DNA from: Antedon mediterranea
Taxonomy: Eukaryota; Echinodermata; Crinoidea; Comatulida; Antedonidae
DNA length: 64,000 nucleotides
Assembly (NCBI RefSeq): GCF_964355755.1
Contig: NC_092672.1
Coordinates: forward strand, 14,194,501 to 14,258,500
Reading direction: 5' to 3'
Both the position numbers and the translations under genes were made by a program. Positions within the stretch are counted from its first letter, which is position 1; each line of letters starts with the position of its first letter. This document shows positions 35,031 to 50,000 of this stretch, in pieces. The notes under the pieces are model-generated. The model did not search any database and was not told where the DNA came from. It worked only from the letters and a program-made list of their open reading frames with translations.

Positions 35031-38000
35031 ATGAATGGTGCCACAAATCATAATGGAAGTGAAGGGTCTGCACAAGTGCAAGAAGAAACTAAGAAAACTG
35101 CAACTTCAAACACTTCAGAAAAAATAGTAATTCTGGACGCTGGAGCACAGTATGGAAAGGTAAAGTAGGATGATGGTGAACAATGTATGAATACAAAATT
35201 ACTAAAAAATTCTTGGCTTTTGACAGATTTAACATAACAGTGTAAACTGTGGAAACCTAAAGAAAGCCTCCAAGTGGGTTGGAGGAGGTTTTCATAGGGG
35301 TTAAGGGGATTGGAGCAAGGCTTTTACAGTTATGAAATAACTGATAAAGTACCCACAATATTTGAATAATGTAAGTGAAAATATTAATTAGGAGCACAGT
35401 ATGAGAAATGGTATGTAATTAATCTCAATGCTAAGTGAAATAGTAATTGTGACTTCTGGAGCACAGTATGAAATGGTATTTAATCTCAATGCTAAGTGAA
35501 ATAGTAATTGTGACTTCTGGAGCACAGTATGAAATAATATGTAATCTCAATGGTAAAGTGAAATAGCAATTGTCTTTTTTTTTGTACAGCATTGTATTAC
35601 ATTTTTTTTCAGGTGATTGATAGAAAGGTTCGTGAGCTTTGCGTAGATACGGATATAATGCCATTGGAGACACCAGCGTTCATCATTAAGGAAAAAGGCT
35701 ACAAGTAAGTTTAAACAACGCTTACTTTTGAATGTAACACAAAGAGGTGATGCCACTAGATTAGTTACCATTGATTGCAGTTTTTATTGTATATGAGACA
35801 ACAGATATTTCAGAAGTATTTAATTGCAGCTAGAATATTATTTTCACAATGTATTTTGCTCATCAACCTGAATACCCCAAGAAAAAAGGCCTGAATACCC
35901 CAAGAAAAAAAGGCCTGAATACCCCAAGAAAAAAAGGCCTGAATACCCCAAGAAAAAAAGGCCTGAATACCCCAAGAAAAAGGCCTGAATACCCCAAGAA
36001 AAAAAGGCCTGAATACCCCAAGAAAAAGGCCTGAATACCCCAAGAAAAAGGCCTGAATACCCCAAGAAAAAGGCCTGAATACCCCAAGAAAAAAAGGCCT
36101 GAATACCCCCAAGAAAAAGGCCTGAATACCCCAAGAAAAAAAGGCCTGAATACCCCAAGAAAAAGGCCTGAATACCCCAAGAAAAAGGCCTGAATACCCC
36201 AAGAAAAAAAGGCCTGAATACCCCAAGAAAAAGGCCTGAATACCCCAAGAAAAAGGCCTGAATACCCCAAGAAAAAAAGGCCTGAATACCCCAAGAAAAA
36301 GGCCTGAATACCCCAAGAAAAAGGCCTGAATACCCCAAGAAAAAGGCCTGAATACCCCAAGAAAAAAAGGCCTGAATACCCCAAGAAAAAGGCCTGAATA
36401 CCCCAAGAAAAAAAGGCCTGAATACCCCAAGAAAAAGGCCTGAATACCCCAAGAAAAAAAGGCCTGAATACCCCAAGAAAAAGGCCTGAATACCCCAAGA
36501 AAAAAAGGCCTGAATACCCCAAGAAAAAAAGGCCTGAATACCCCAAGAAAAAGGCCTGAATACCCCAAGAAAAAAAGGCCTGAATACCCCAAGAAAAAAA
36601 GGCCTGAATACCCCAAGAAAAAAAGGCCTGAATACCCCAAGAAAAAGGCCTGAATACCCCAAGAAAAAAAGGCCTGAATACCCCAAGAAAAAAAGGCCTG
36701 AATACCCCAAGAAAAAAAGGCCTGAATACCCCAAGAAAAAAAGGCCTGAATACCCCAAGAAAAAAAGGCCTGAATACCCCAAGAAAAAAAGGCCTGAATA
36801 CCCCAAGAAAAAAAGGCCTGAATACCCCAAGAAAAAAAGGCCTGAATACCCCAAGAAAAAAAGGCCTGAATACCCCAAGAAAAAAAGGCCTGAATACCCC
36901 AAGAAAAAAAGGCCTGAATACCCCAAGAAAAAAAGGCCTGAATACCCCAAGAAAAAAAGGCCTGAATACCCCAAGAAAAAAAGGCCTGAATACCCCAAGA
37001 AAAAAAGGCCTGAATACCCCAAGAAAAAAAGGCCTGAATACCCCAAGAAAAAAAGGCCTGAATACCCCAAGAAAAAAAGGCCTGAATACCCCAAGAAAAA
37101 AAGGCCTGAATACCCCAAGAAAAAAAGGCCTGAATACCCCAAGAAAAAAATAAAAGGCCTGAATACCCCCAAGAAAAAAATAAAAGGCCTGAATTACTTG
37201 GCCCACTGCTCAATTTCATGAAATAATACCTACTTTCTGTATACAGTTACTTAAAAAATCTGTACATTTTTTACGATGATTAAATTAGCTTGCTTTGCAA
37301 TAAATAAAGATGTGTATGCTAGCAATTTTTGCAAATAAAAATAAATTTTACTGTCAATTTTTCCTGCCAACCTCGACAAACTGAATGCCAGCATTTTGTG
37401 CTGACCTTATTTTTCCTGAAATTTACTGGGCTGAAAAATTATTAAATAAATTTATTTTAACTTTGCCTCTACAGTAAAAGTACAATATTGCTGGCATAAT
37501 TGGAAGAAGTATTTGATCATATGTTTTTTATTTAGTTTATTATTTAAAGATGTATTGTCCCTTGAAACGCAAAAAATGAAGGTCAAAATATTCTAAATTT
37601 AAATTGGCCATATCAAAGTAATATATTAAAGTTATTCACTTTAAGTCGAAAATTCAAGCCAAAAACAACAAGTTTACGTAATTAACAGGTAAATTAATTT
37701 GATTACATTTTGTCTGGAAAATCGTCGCGAGCGAAAGTAAATAAAGATTTGATGATGATGCTCATTAGGATTGTTTACAACTTGTCACAGTTAAGAAGGT
37801 GTTTTCACACAGATCGCGAGGAAGTTTTATAATTATGCATACAGAGTAGCCAAACAAGCGAGATTAGATACTGTATGTTTTGATTGAAAACTTTGACTGG
37901 AAGTCAGTTATTTTTACAAAAAAACGTCTGTATTTCAGTTAAATGATTTTTTTTTTACTCTTCTCTTTAAACTTGTATTACTTTGTAGAGCAATTATAAT

Positions 38001-41000
38001 TTCTGGAGGTCCTGGTAGTGTAAATGATGATGAGCCTGCACTGTATGACCCTGCTATTTTTACCTCTGGTCTGCCTGTACTTGGTATATGCTATGGTATG
38101 CAGGTAAGTCTATCACCACACAATATTAAGATCATCTCTCAATAATATAAGTAATTTGATTTAATCAGAAATAGGCCTTACGGTGAAGATGAAAACATTT
38201 TTTCTTGTTCCTCATTAAGCATAATAAGTGAACTCTCTTGATTCATATACATAAAAATAAATTAATCACGTATTAAAAAGTTCCACGAAAATTTTCCTGA
38301 CATTTTAAAGAAATCTTGATTTTAAAAGTATAAAAGAATATATTTTCGCAGTTGCCATTTTGTATCACATGACATCAGTTAAACCAATCATACGCGACGT
38401 TTAGGCAGCAGACGTCAAAATCACACGATGTAAACACAAAATGGCGTCCGACGAGGAAGGATCTTCTCGCTCAGACAAAGTAAAGTTGAAATGTTTTTTC
38501 CAAATTTACAAGCATTCAAATGAAATTATCAGTCCAATTACTGAGATTCGATGGAATAAAGTGTTGCTCTGTTCAAAGAGTTGGATAAAATTAGATGGAG
38601 ACGGCAAGGAAATCGCCATACATTTGACGGAGCTTCTTGGTATGTCTGATGAAGGTAAATCGTTTGACGATGTCGTACGCGAGCATCCAGGCTTAGGTTT
38701 TCATGCTACCTGTTACAGGCGATATACTGATACATCTCGACTAAAAAAGGTAATATTTGGTTTCGATTATTATCAGAATACTCTAAGAGTTAATAATATA
38801 GTTAAATGATACAGTATATAGGGTGCTACTGATCTATATATCTATAGATAGGCCTAGATCTATATTGTGCCCTTAGTTTCTGTGCTTGGTTGTTGATTGG
38901 GCTTTCTACTACTGTAGTACCAGTACTACTACGTAGGCCTAGGCCCTAGGCCATATTATATTATACAGTATATATTATTCAGTAGGCTACACAATTAATT
39001 TTAGTTAAATACCAATATAAGCTCTATATTCTGGAAAGTGAGTAAAACGTAACTTTCTAAAACTCTTGTTGGTTTTTTGAATTTACATTTTTAATTTTTT
39101 TTTTTATTTGCTTCAGTCTAAAATGTTGAATTTTTAAACACCAAAATCTATAAAATATTAAAATATATTTTAATAATATTTATTATTTTTTACAGGGAAT
39201 TGGAAAGTGTTTTTTTAAAATATAAGCAAAGCTATAAGGTATTTTGCAGAGATGTAATTGATAAACGGTTACAGTATGGACAGGAGATACCAAGACTCGC
39301 AAAACTCCAAAAGCTTTTCATGAAATCAATTGAAAAAACAGAAAATGTTTACTTGTCAACTATAAGGTAGGCTGTCGATCCCTTCTTAAAAACGATGAAA
39401 TAATTGTAATATTTTTGAGATCCAGTTGCTGTAATAATTTCTTCATTGTATCTGTGTTACAATTAATTATAATCAATTAATCTGTTATTTATAGATCAGA
39501 CGTGTTGAAGAAGAAGCTCAGGATGGATTATCCTAACCTAATTTTTCATTCACCCACAAGAAGGTTAGTTGCTTAGTGTGTTTATATTAAATGATTATTT
39601 CACCAGGGATAATTTAAAAAAAAATCTTTTTGTGGATTGGTCAAACTAAATATTTTGTTTATTTTTTCTTAATTAGAAATGAATCAGTTCTGGTGTACTT
39701 TAGCAATGTATCCCCTGGATTTGTGGCTGATCCATTTTTGTCATCAGGAAAAAGTACAACGGAGACAGATGAATCATCAGAGTATGACATATCATATATC
39801 ATATCATTTATTTCGCCAATATACAGAACAGTACAAAAAAACAATACAAAAGTAAGTCAATGAGGCCGGATAACCTAAAAGTTACAAATAAAAATAACCG
39901 TCGAGAGGCTCTCCACATCGAAATACTTACATAAAATGAATAATACATGGATTCTATTAAAATTTAGATAAAACTATAAAATTCAGACATAGATATTCCA
40001 ACTACTTCTACAACACACGAAATCTCCACTGATGGTGACAATAGAGACAAACTAAGGACTCTATATTTTGCAGGTACGGTTAAAATACAATAACTTGTAT
40101 ATATTGGTTTATTTTTAAATAACAACAATAAATGTTATTGCATAATTAAGGAAATGCTGTGGATCAAAGAGGTGAAAGCTGTATGCACTCAAAAAACAAA
40201 ACTGTTATGATAGTAAGTGGTGTCGATCATAAATGCTGTACACAATACAGTATATGCTTTATATAAATTTATTATTACTATGTTTCATTCATCGAATGCT
40301 ATAAAATATACTTGCAGGTACGATAGTAAATAATGCCATCAAATCAAACAAAGGTATGCAGAGTGAATGGCCTCCAAGAGCAGCAGACATTAATGATGTT
40401 GACATATCTGAAATTGTGCCATATGAGTTGTTTAATCTAATCGCAAAGTGTGTTGGTGCTGCAGAAGATACTATACAAACCTCATTTTCAGATGTTACTG
40501 AAGAAACTCGAACGAAAATTTTATCGATATGCCAGGAAATCCTGTACCTTGGAAAGGAAGAAGGCAGACTCCAAAGTCACTTGCTCTAGGATTAACTGTT
40601 CGAGTGTGAATGAGATGAGTGTGAAAACAGGACAGGAGAAGAAGAAGAAGAAAAAGAAGACACACCAGACTATGGCATTGAAGATGATGAATTAGACTAT
40701 GATGAATTGGACTATGAGGAATTAGACTATATGAGGAAGATGAATATGAAATATACTGTAGTTTATACGGTTTTGAATGCAACAAAATCATCATAAAAAG
40801 TAACTGTAATGTAATAGGCCTACACTATAACCAATGTGAAACACTACCATGGTTATGCAAACAGAAACTGTGAGCATGTGAATAAAAAAAAAGATTTAAA
40901 AAAAATGAAAACAAAATGGAAACCATGAGAATATAAATAAATAATATAACCATGAGAATATAATAATAAAAACTGTAACCATGAGAATATAATAATAAAA

Positions 41001-44000
41001 ACTGTAACCATGAGAATATAATAATAAAAACTGTAACCATGAGAATATAAATAAATAATGTAACCATGAGAATATAATAATAAAAACTGTAACCATGAGA
41101 ATATAAAGAAAAATAGTAACTATGAGAATATAAAGAAATTGTATAACCATTAAAAGAAATTGTGTAACCATGAGAATATAAAGAAAAATATTAACCATGA
41201 GAATAAATACAATTACATTGAAACAAAACAAATATTTGATGTTTGTATTTTATTTAATAATTTAAATTTACTATTGCATTGGTGTTTATTACTAGGAATA
41301 TGTGTTCTATATGTTTCACAGTTAAATCATATCAGTCACTATGTACATCCTACGGTATAAACTTAGCATTATTGCTGCTGTATTTCTACTGCTATTAATA
41401 GCCTACCTGTCGGGAGAAAGCATTATACGAACAGTTGAAGCCATTTGTAATTATAAATGTTTTAATGTCGGGGGATAATTATTAACTCTAAATTTCAATT
41501 TTAGAGTTAATATAAATTTGTATTCACCAAATTTATTTAAAAAAATAAAGAATAAATCTATTTTGATAATAAATAACTTGCCTATATATTTCTTATAAAC
41601 CGTGATAATAATAGTACAGTCTAGTTATAGTGCGCCACCAGTTGTTTCAGCCTCGCTATTTCGTAAGAAATCGTTGGCATATTTACCAACTTTAACGGTA
41701 ATTTTCTACCAAACGCCAGGTATTTTTTTGTGGAACTTTTACTTTTTGTACTATTAGTATTTATTTAGAACAGTATATGTGGTAAAAAAGTATTATGCTT
41801 GATGAGGAACGGGATTGCTTTTCCAGGCATCATTTCAGCTTCGCCGTAAGGCCTAAAAATACCTTCAATATTTTATTTCAATTATACATCCATTGGCCAA
41901 TTATAGGATAATTAAACAATAACATTTTAAAATTCACTTAGTTACAGTAAAAATGATTTCTACAGTACATTAAAACAATAACAGTTACAAACTTAAAAGA
42001 TAAAATATTAACAATATTAACATTTAATACATACATATTAACAAAAATAATTAATAATTTAATGACTGCTTTAAAAAGGTTTTATATAATATCGATTAAT
42101 GGTGTGGTTTACTAACTTATTATATGAATTGAAGGGGTAATCTGTGGATAAAACAATTGTTTGAAAATGAACGACGTGAGCCAGGTTTATTGATGAACCT
42201 GAACCTTTCCAGTACAATTCTGTCATTTTGATGCTTCATTTACCCCCCCACACCAGGATCTTTCCCCACCCATGTACTTTAAAACCTTCATAGTACAAAT
42301 TGGTATCATCATCATACCATATTAATATCCTGTTATTAGCACAAAAAAACTATAATACTAATAATTATTTTTTGCAGATGATGAACAAAGAATTTGGTGG
42401 TACAATTCACAAGAAAGAAACAAGAGAAGATGGCCAGTATAAGATAACAATAAATAACAAGATAAAGATTTTTAAAGGTCTGGATGTCGAACAAATGGTT
42501 CTTTTAACGCATGGTGACAGTATTGGTGAAATTGCAAAGAACTTTGAAGAGTGTGCAAGGTCAGGCAATATTGTGGCAGGTTAGTCATTCAGTTAGTTAA
42601 ATCACATTGAATAAATTGTTTCTACAGAGTACATCCAAAAATATGGCCACTGTTTTCTGTGGCAACAGATCATTTATCTTTTTTTATTTTTTTTAACCAC
42701 CATATTTAATGAGGGTGATCCATCCAGCAATTGCTTATCATTAGGGACCCTCAGAGGTTCACAAGACAAACATATACACAAGATGCTCTACATAAACAAA
42801 GTCTTATTACAAGTCTTTGGGAGTGGAGTTGTAATTTTGTCCTTAGAAAAAATCCTGACATGTGACGGGACTTGAACCCAGGACCCTTGGAGTGGTAGCC
42901 AAGCATCATAACCACCAAGCCACAACTCCACTCGATCTTTTCTTTTGCTTTCTTTTTGCTCATCTTTGGAATGGTCTGCCACAAGCTATTAAAAAGGCAA
43001 CATCTTTTTACTTCTTATTGTGATAGGATAGACATATATTCTTTTTCTTGTTCCGGCGAGCTCTCATGTTTTCTGCTTTTTTTGGTTATATTAGGATATT
43101 TTATGATCTTTTTTGTGTGTGAAGTGCCTAGAAACATTGTATTAGGTGATACTATATAAGACTAGCCTTATTATTATTTTCTTAGGTATTGCTAATGAAA
43201 AGGAAAAACTATATGGAGTGCAGTTCCATCCTGAAGTAGATTTGTCAGACAATGGTCGCCAAATGTTGCATCGATTTCTGTATGATGTTGCCAATTGCAC
43301 TGGGTCGTATACAATAGAGGGCAGACAGGCTGGATGTCTGAAGGAGATCAAGGACATAGTGGGTGAAAAAAAAGTATTGGTAAGTATCAACTCGCCTACT
43401 ATACTAATTTGAAACATCAAATGACAATAATGTACCAAAGCTAGAGCCCTGAAAATAAGCGACGGCATTACTGTACTATGTATGTTTTTTCAACACATAT
43501 ATACTGTGTATATACATAATACACTGGGATTTATTTTATGTAGGACATTATCCTTGCACTTAGGCCTAGCTCACAACCATTCAAACTTGCAAAGTTAAAA
43601 CCATCCCCATAAAAATGCTTACATTTTGCCATTTACATCATAATTTTTTGCTAAGGTAAAAAATCAACCAGTGACCTGATTTTGTAATATTAATGTAATA
43701 TAATATGTTTTTGGTTTTTGTTAAATGGTTGTAAATGCTTAGCTTTGACATACAAAACTACAATTATTAATGTAACAAATGTTATCATCTTGGCATGTTA
43801 ATTAATCTTGTTACATGTTGTCTTTTAGGTGCTTGTAAGTGGTGGTGTAGACTCCACTGTTTGTGCTGCATTGCTGTATAAAGTAAGTTAGAGGTTTCAT
43901 ATCAAAAGTGTTCAACACCCAACTCTTTATTACTGGAGATCATTTGCTTGCTAATGTGTCTCGCATGCATACAAAGCAAATAAAAGCGAATTGGTTTGAA

Positions 44001-47000
44001 ATTGAACAGCGTGTGGAAGCTGAACGTACATTTCTAGTATCACTCCATGTTTATCATATTTCATTTTTTTACAAACTTTTGCATTTTCTATTTCACCTTG
44101 AACATTGTTGTTGTATTATAGGCACTAGATGAAGAGCAAGTATTTGCAGTCCATATTGACAATGGCTTCATGAGAAAACAAGAAAGTTCAAATGTGTTGG
44201 AGTCACTTGAAAAGATTGGTCTTAAGGTCAAAGGTTATTAGCTATTTATAATTTTTTAAATTTTATTTTCTCAGAAGTTTCTCGGGTTCCCTCTTGAACA
44301 TCACACAGCTGGTTAAATTTGTACAAAATTTGCATTTTAAAAATCCAATTTGTTTATGTAATATACAGTTTGATGTTTGACCTTGGTCCTGTTTAAAAAA
44401 AAAAATGTTTTTAAAATTATTTTTATATGGTCAGTGATTTCTTGAAAATATTTTATTGTAGTTGTGAATGCAGCAATGACGTTTTACAATGCCACTACCA
44501 CGATAGCAGTTAATAAAACCAATAAATCAGCAAGGAGAACCACAAGCTCACTAAATACCACATACGAACCAGAAGAAAAAAGAAAAATAATTGGCGATAC
44601 GTTCATGAGTACAGCTGAAGAGATTTGTAATGAATTAAATTTAAAGCCAGAAGATACATTATTAGCACAAGGTAACTAATTTCATAATACAAGTATTATA
44701 AAATATATAGTAGTATAGTATACTACTATATAGTAGTATAGTATAGTATTTGTTTTACAAATAAGAAAATAGTTATTTTTGTCTTCAAATAGCCATTTCT
44801 TTTTGTTGATTTTCACACTGAATATAACACATGAGGGAATTTCAGTTTTTTCCACTGTCATCGGGGTGGATCCAAATAATGCAAGGAATGTGATGCGTAA
44901 ATCAACCAATCAAATGTCCAGGATACACAGTCTGTTACAATAGATAGAATCAAAGTAGAATACAAAAATTTATACAGTAGAAAATGACAAAAATGTAGTA
45001 AAAAGTGATAAGTAAACAACAATAAAGTGTTTATAGGACTGATTGATTGCAAACATCGTAATAGAACGGCTGGAAAATGTCATATAATGAATTGTATTTT
45101 GTAGGTACTCTTAGACCAGACTTGATAGAAAGTGCGTCATCGTTAGCCAGTGGTTGTGCCGATGCTATCAAAACTCATCACAATGACACAGATTTAGTCA
45201 GACATCTAAGAAATGAAGGAAAGGTTGTTGAACCATTAAAAGAATTTCATAAAGATGAAGTTCGTGTTCTTGGAAGAGAACTTGGTTTACCAACAGAACT
45301 CGTTCAAAGGCATCCGTTTCCAGGTTAGTAATAGGTTGTGTTTGCTCAAAATATATTCAATTTTCCAATTATCACCAAACTCAAATTTGCTTAGTCTTTT
45401 ATAGTGAAACATTAAAAAGTATTATTAGGTTACTAGGAAAGACACCTGCGTTTTTAGAAGTGTATTATAAAATGTGATGCCTCCTTGATAATATTTTATA
45501 ATAAATGAACATGCAATGTCTGTAATTACATAATATTGATATGTCATACTGTAGTGAAAAATCTTAACAAATGATTAACTGAAAAAACAGCCGGTAATTC
45601 ACTATATCATCGTCACTATAAAAGTGATCCTAACCCTAACCATAACATCGGCATGGGTTCGAGGTAGTAGAACAAGTCTTCTCGGGAAAGACTATAAACC
45701 GCATGTCCGGTGTGCACATCTGGCTTATGTGCACTTTAAAGAAGCTACTACATCTTTCAAGATGATCAGGAGGTTACCCTGGAGTACTAGTATACACACT
45801 GCCATTGCCACCCTCAATGCTAAAAAAACTTGTGAATTAATTGTGAGTTGTAAGAAAAACAAGTCGATATTTAATCCTCTAATTATTAATAAATGTAGTG
45901 TTAACCAGGTTTGCCGTACTAAGCTCCTTGGAATTATTATATGTGACAATTTATCATGGCAACCCCATATTGATTCTTTGATAGCTAAATCAAACTCACG
46001 GTTATATTTCCTTAAACAATTGCGCCGGTCAGGTCTAGACGCCCAAGCCTTATGCTATTTCTATTGTTGTGTTATCAGACCTGTACTAGAATACGCCGTC
46101 CCCGTTTGGGGAACGTGCTTAACTAAATTGCAGTCTGACCAACTGGAAAGTATCCAACGAAGGGCGCTTAGAATCACGTTCCCAGAGCTCAGTTACAACA
46201 AAGCAATGGCTCAATGTAATGTGCCTGTGCTATGTGAACGTCGAATTAGACTGTGCAAGGATTACTATCAGAAACTTAAAAACCCTTCCCATAGACTACA
46301 TCACCTTCTTCCAAAAGCGCCTAAATCTAGATACAATTTAAGACAAGTTAAAGAATTTTGCATTCCAAAAATAAAAACGGAACGATCAAAAAATTTTATT
46401 GTAAACTTTGGTCTCTTTCACAAGTGGTAACCGTAAGCATACATATATATCCCTGCACAGTCGCTTCGTTCCCTGACTTGACTTCAGTTTGTCTGTTGTT
46501 CGATGTTTTTGTGTTATTTGATTTATATCGTTGATTGATTTGATATATTTTTTCATTTAAGTATAAGTATATATTTTTGTATAATTCAACCCAAAAGTTG
46601 CAATAAAAGTATTTTTATCAGTTTATCATTGTCACACACAGCCAATCATCATAACTGGGCTTCTGTGAGACCAGTCTTTGACTGAAGAGGTCACCCAGTA
46701 TAATGAAATAATAAATAAGATATTCACATTATAATGAATTACTAAAGTGTGAATGGAATAACGTATGCTATCTATAGAATGAATTATCTGTATGTATATT
46801 CATTTCATGACAACAACAAATTACCTTATTTTAATAAACTGAAATATTGTGATAGTAATATCTTTTTACACAATATTATGCTTTAGGACCAGGACTTGCA
46901 ATTCGTATATTATGCGCAGATGAACCTTATATGTGTAAAGATTTTGCTGAAACTAGTGTTATACTCAAGATTATAGCTGATTATTCCAACACTATGCAAA

Positions 47001-50000
47001 AGGTAATTTGTAAAATTATGCAGTATCATATCAATTTTTTAAATGTTGGGTATTTATTGTACAGTATAAGCAAACATTCATGATCAACTATTTAACTATG
47101 TCTACTCCACTGGTGAAACTAGAAAGCCACTCCGAGATTGCATACCTCCAACTGTAAAATTCTCCTACATAAGATTTCTCCAGAAAAAATATCACATCTT
47201 TTTGTGTGTGTCTTAATGCAGTGTGTGATTTAGGCTAATTTAACTACAAGCATGTGTATGCGAATTTGGTGTAATGGTTATGTAACAAGCCTTTCATTTA
47301 ACAATAGTTTCAGTTGACTAATAATAGAACAGCAACGCGAAAAACAAACGAGTGAATTTGAAAAGAAATGGGTTTTTTTACAACTGCTCGTACATTAAAT
47401 CATTTATGTCATGTTTTAAAATGACAATTATTACAAATTATAACTCTTGCAACTTGTACAAAAATTAAGTTTTTTGGATAAGTAGTTCTTGAGAAAATGC
47501 AATTTTAATTTACTTATTACTTGAGACTGCTCATCGGCTTTTGAAATTTCTGTCCTATCTTTTAACACTAGCAGGTCTGAAAATAATGCTAAAAAGTTGT
47601 CTAGAATTTGGACCGTGGTCCGGATTGCCACCAAAATTTAATGGAGTGACCAGTCCTTCTGTTTTTTTTCATTTTGGTAAAGATCTTGCAATAACTTTTT
47701 TAGTAATCCTGCTAACAAAGAGACAATTCATATACTTCTTGGCGGAGGTAAAAAATATGAATTTACTTGACTATGTCTGTATGTCCTCAATACATTATAT
47801 TATTAATAGATATATAACATGGCAACAAGGAGCTGAAATAAAAATTTGATATAATAGAGAAACTAATACAGAGGTAAAGATTCAAATATAAATTTTCTTA
47901 ATTTATATATATCTAAATATTATCAGATGTGTTTCAAAATTATTATTTAATTTGTATATGCAAATTGTCTTGTTTGTAGCCACATGCGTTAATAGGTCGA
48001 GTACAAGCCAGTTTAAGTCTTGAGGAGCAAGCCATGTTAGCTTCTATTACCAATCATGATTCCATGTCATCAGTATTAATGCCTATTAAAAGTGTTGGAG
48101 TTCAGGTATGTTGATTTCCATCTAATTCATTCTCATTAAATTTTACCCCTATTTTAGTACATAAAACCAAGGCAATCTAACAACAGGAAGCTGAGTTCGA
48201 CATTGCCAAGTCGGAACAGTCCGTTGATCTTATGTCTGACTGTGACAAACAGTATACTGTACTATGTACATATTCGCTGCGGTGTCGGTTAACCAAACAT
48301 TTGAGAAAGCCAATTGTCCAATCAAAAAGTTTAGGGGTGTGGAACTGATTCGTGTCGCAGCCACCCTTTGGTCTCTGGAGCTCAGCATCCTGTTGCCTTG
48401 ATAAAACACATCCTTCTCAATTCTTGTTGGGCAACATTGATCTCATAAGGATGTTGGAGCTCTAACAACCACTAACTTAATAAAATTAAGATCATATACC
48501 TGAATTATATATAGTTATTAGGGAGGGTTCATAATGTTACTAATACGATACAAAAACAGATGCATCGTACATTTGTTAACCTAAAGATTGACCAAATAAA
48601 CAAAATTATAGTTTTATTAAATTCATCTTTTAGGGTGATGGAAGAACTTATAGTTATGTAGCAGGGTTATCATGTGACGGCTCACCTGATTGGGAAAATC
48701 TTATACAGCTAGCAAAGATGATCCCCAAGATTTGTCATAATATAAACAGGTAAGCGTTGCAGTATACAAAGAGTATTTATTTTTTAATTTAAAAAAAATA
48801 AAAAACATATAAGTCTGAATTGTTTATGAATGACAAGAAAATGCATATAAAAATACTCAACACACAAATATATGAGTCATGGGAAAAAAAGTACAACAAT
48901 CATGATAGACCTTGAACTGAAGGGAATGCATCTTAAGATATAAAATTTTATTGGAAAATCAACAAGGCTTTAACTGCTAGTATTCTGCATTTTCAACAAG
49001 ATGTGTGTATATCTGTCCTCTAATAAATTCACTATTGGCAATATGCCAACCTAAAACACAACCTTCAGCGGTGTGGACGCTTTATGAAATATAATCTTAT
49101 CAACATAACTTTTAATGTTATTTGGATAGTTTATTTCCTTATTAAAACTGACACTAGAAGAACGAGGTTGTTGAATCTATTTGGAATCAATTTACTGAGA
49201 TTTATGACATGTTATATTCAAATAATTTTCACTTGTTTTTGGTAGAAAAAATAAATTGTATTAAAATTAACTATGTTAATTTCAATTGCAATTTATTTCC
49301 ACAATATAATAAATACATACATAAATGCAATTAAGTGATTATGTGGGGAGAGTCATATAACTCATGAAGACTTGACCCATGTAGTTAGTAAAATTTTATG
49401 TCATAGAAACCCTACCAGGCCCTACCTTTCTGTCATAGGTCGTGTTCGTACGGTGGTTAAAATAAGCGCTTAATTTCACCCATGCCTCGGGTTATAAATT
49501 GAGCGTCGTTCGTACTTGAAATATTTAACCGCTTAAATGCTTAATCGACGAATCACAAACCGGAAATTACGTTTTAAGGTCAGTTGTCTTTACAACCTAC
49601 GACCCCATTTTCGCACGCTAGTTTCGTGTTGTATATTTTTTACTCGCGATCTTTCTTTACAATAACAATTACTTGCTACCTTTTACACTGCTTATCCTTG
49701 CGACAAACCTTATGCCTCTTAACGCCGATAATCCTGCCGAAATATGCCTTCTCCTGACGACTATTATTTTACTCATTGACGAAGAATTTGAGCCCAATGT
49801 TACACGACGGAAACACCACCGACCAGCGGCTCCCCGACCAGCTAGGCCTACTAAGCGGTCTACACCAACAAGGACAGCACCAGCTGACGATCGCTCTCGA
49901 AGCGTGTATGGAAGAGCTTCGTAGGAGAAATGACCGGCCTAGGCAGCGAACGTTTGTCAAAATTTGACACATTGCCTCTATCGGAGATTTATTATCCTCG

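Noticed and set aside
35810-37219. Three minus-strand open frames of 440-470 codons rich in [16 protein letters not shown]
   Set aside because: They are translations of the 22/24-bp minisatellite, open in all three frames because the unit lacks stops. No independent coding evidence.
40825-41231. Minus-strand hydrophobic frames ([16 protein letters not shown] type)
   Set aside because: Translations of the ~29-bp minisatellite; apparent membrane segments are due to A/T composition.
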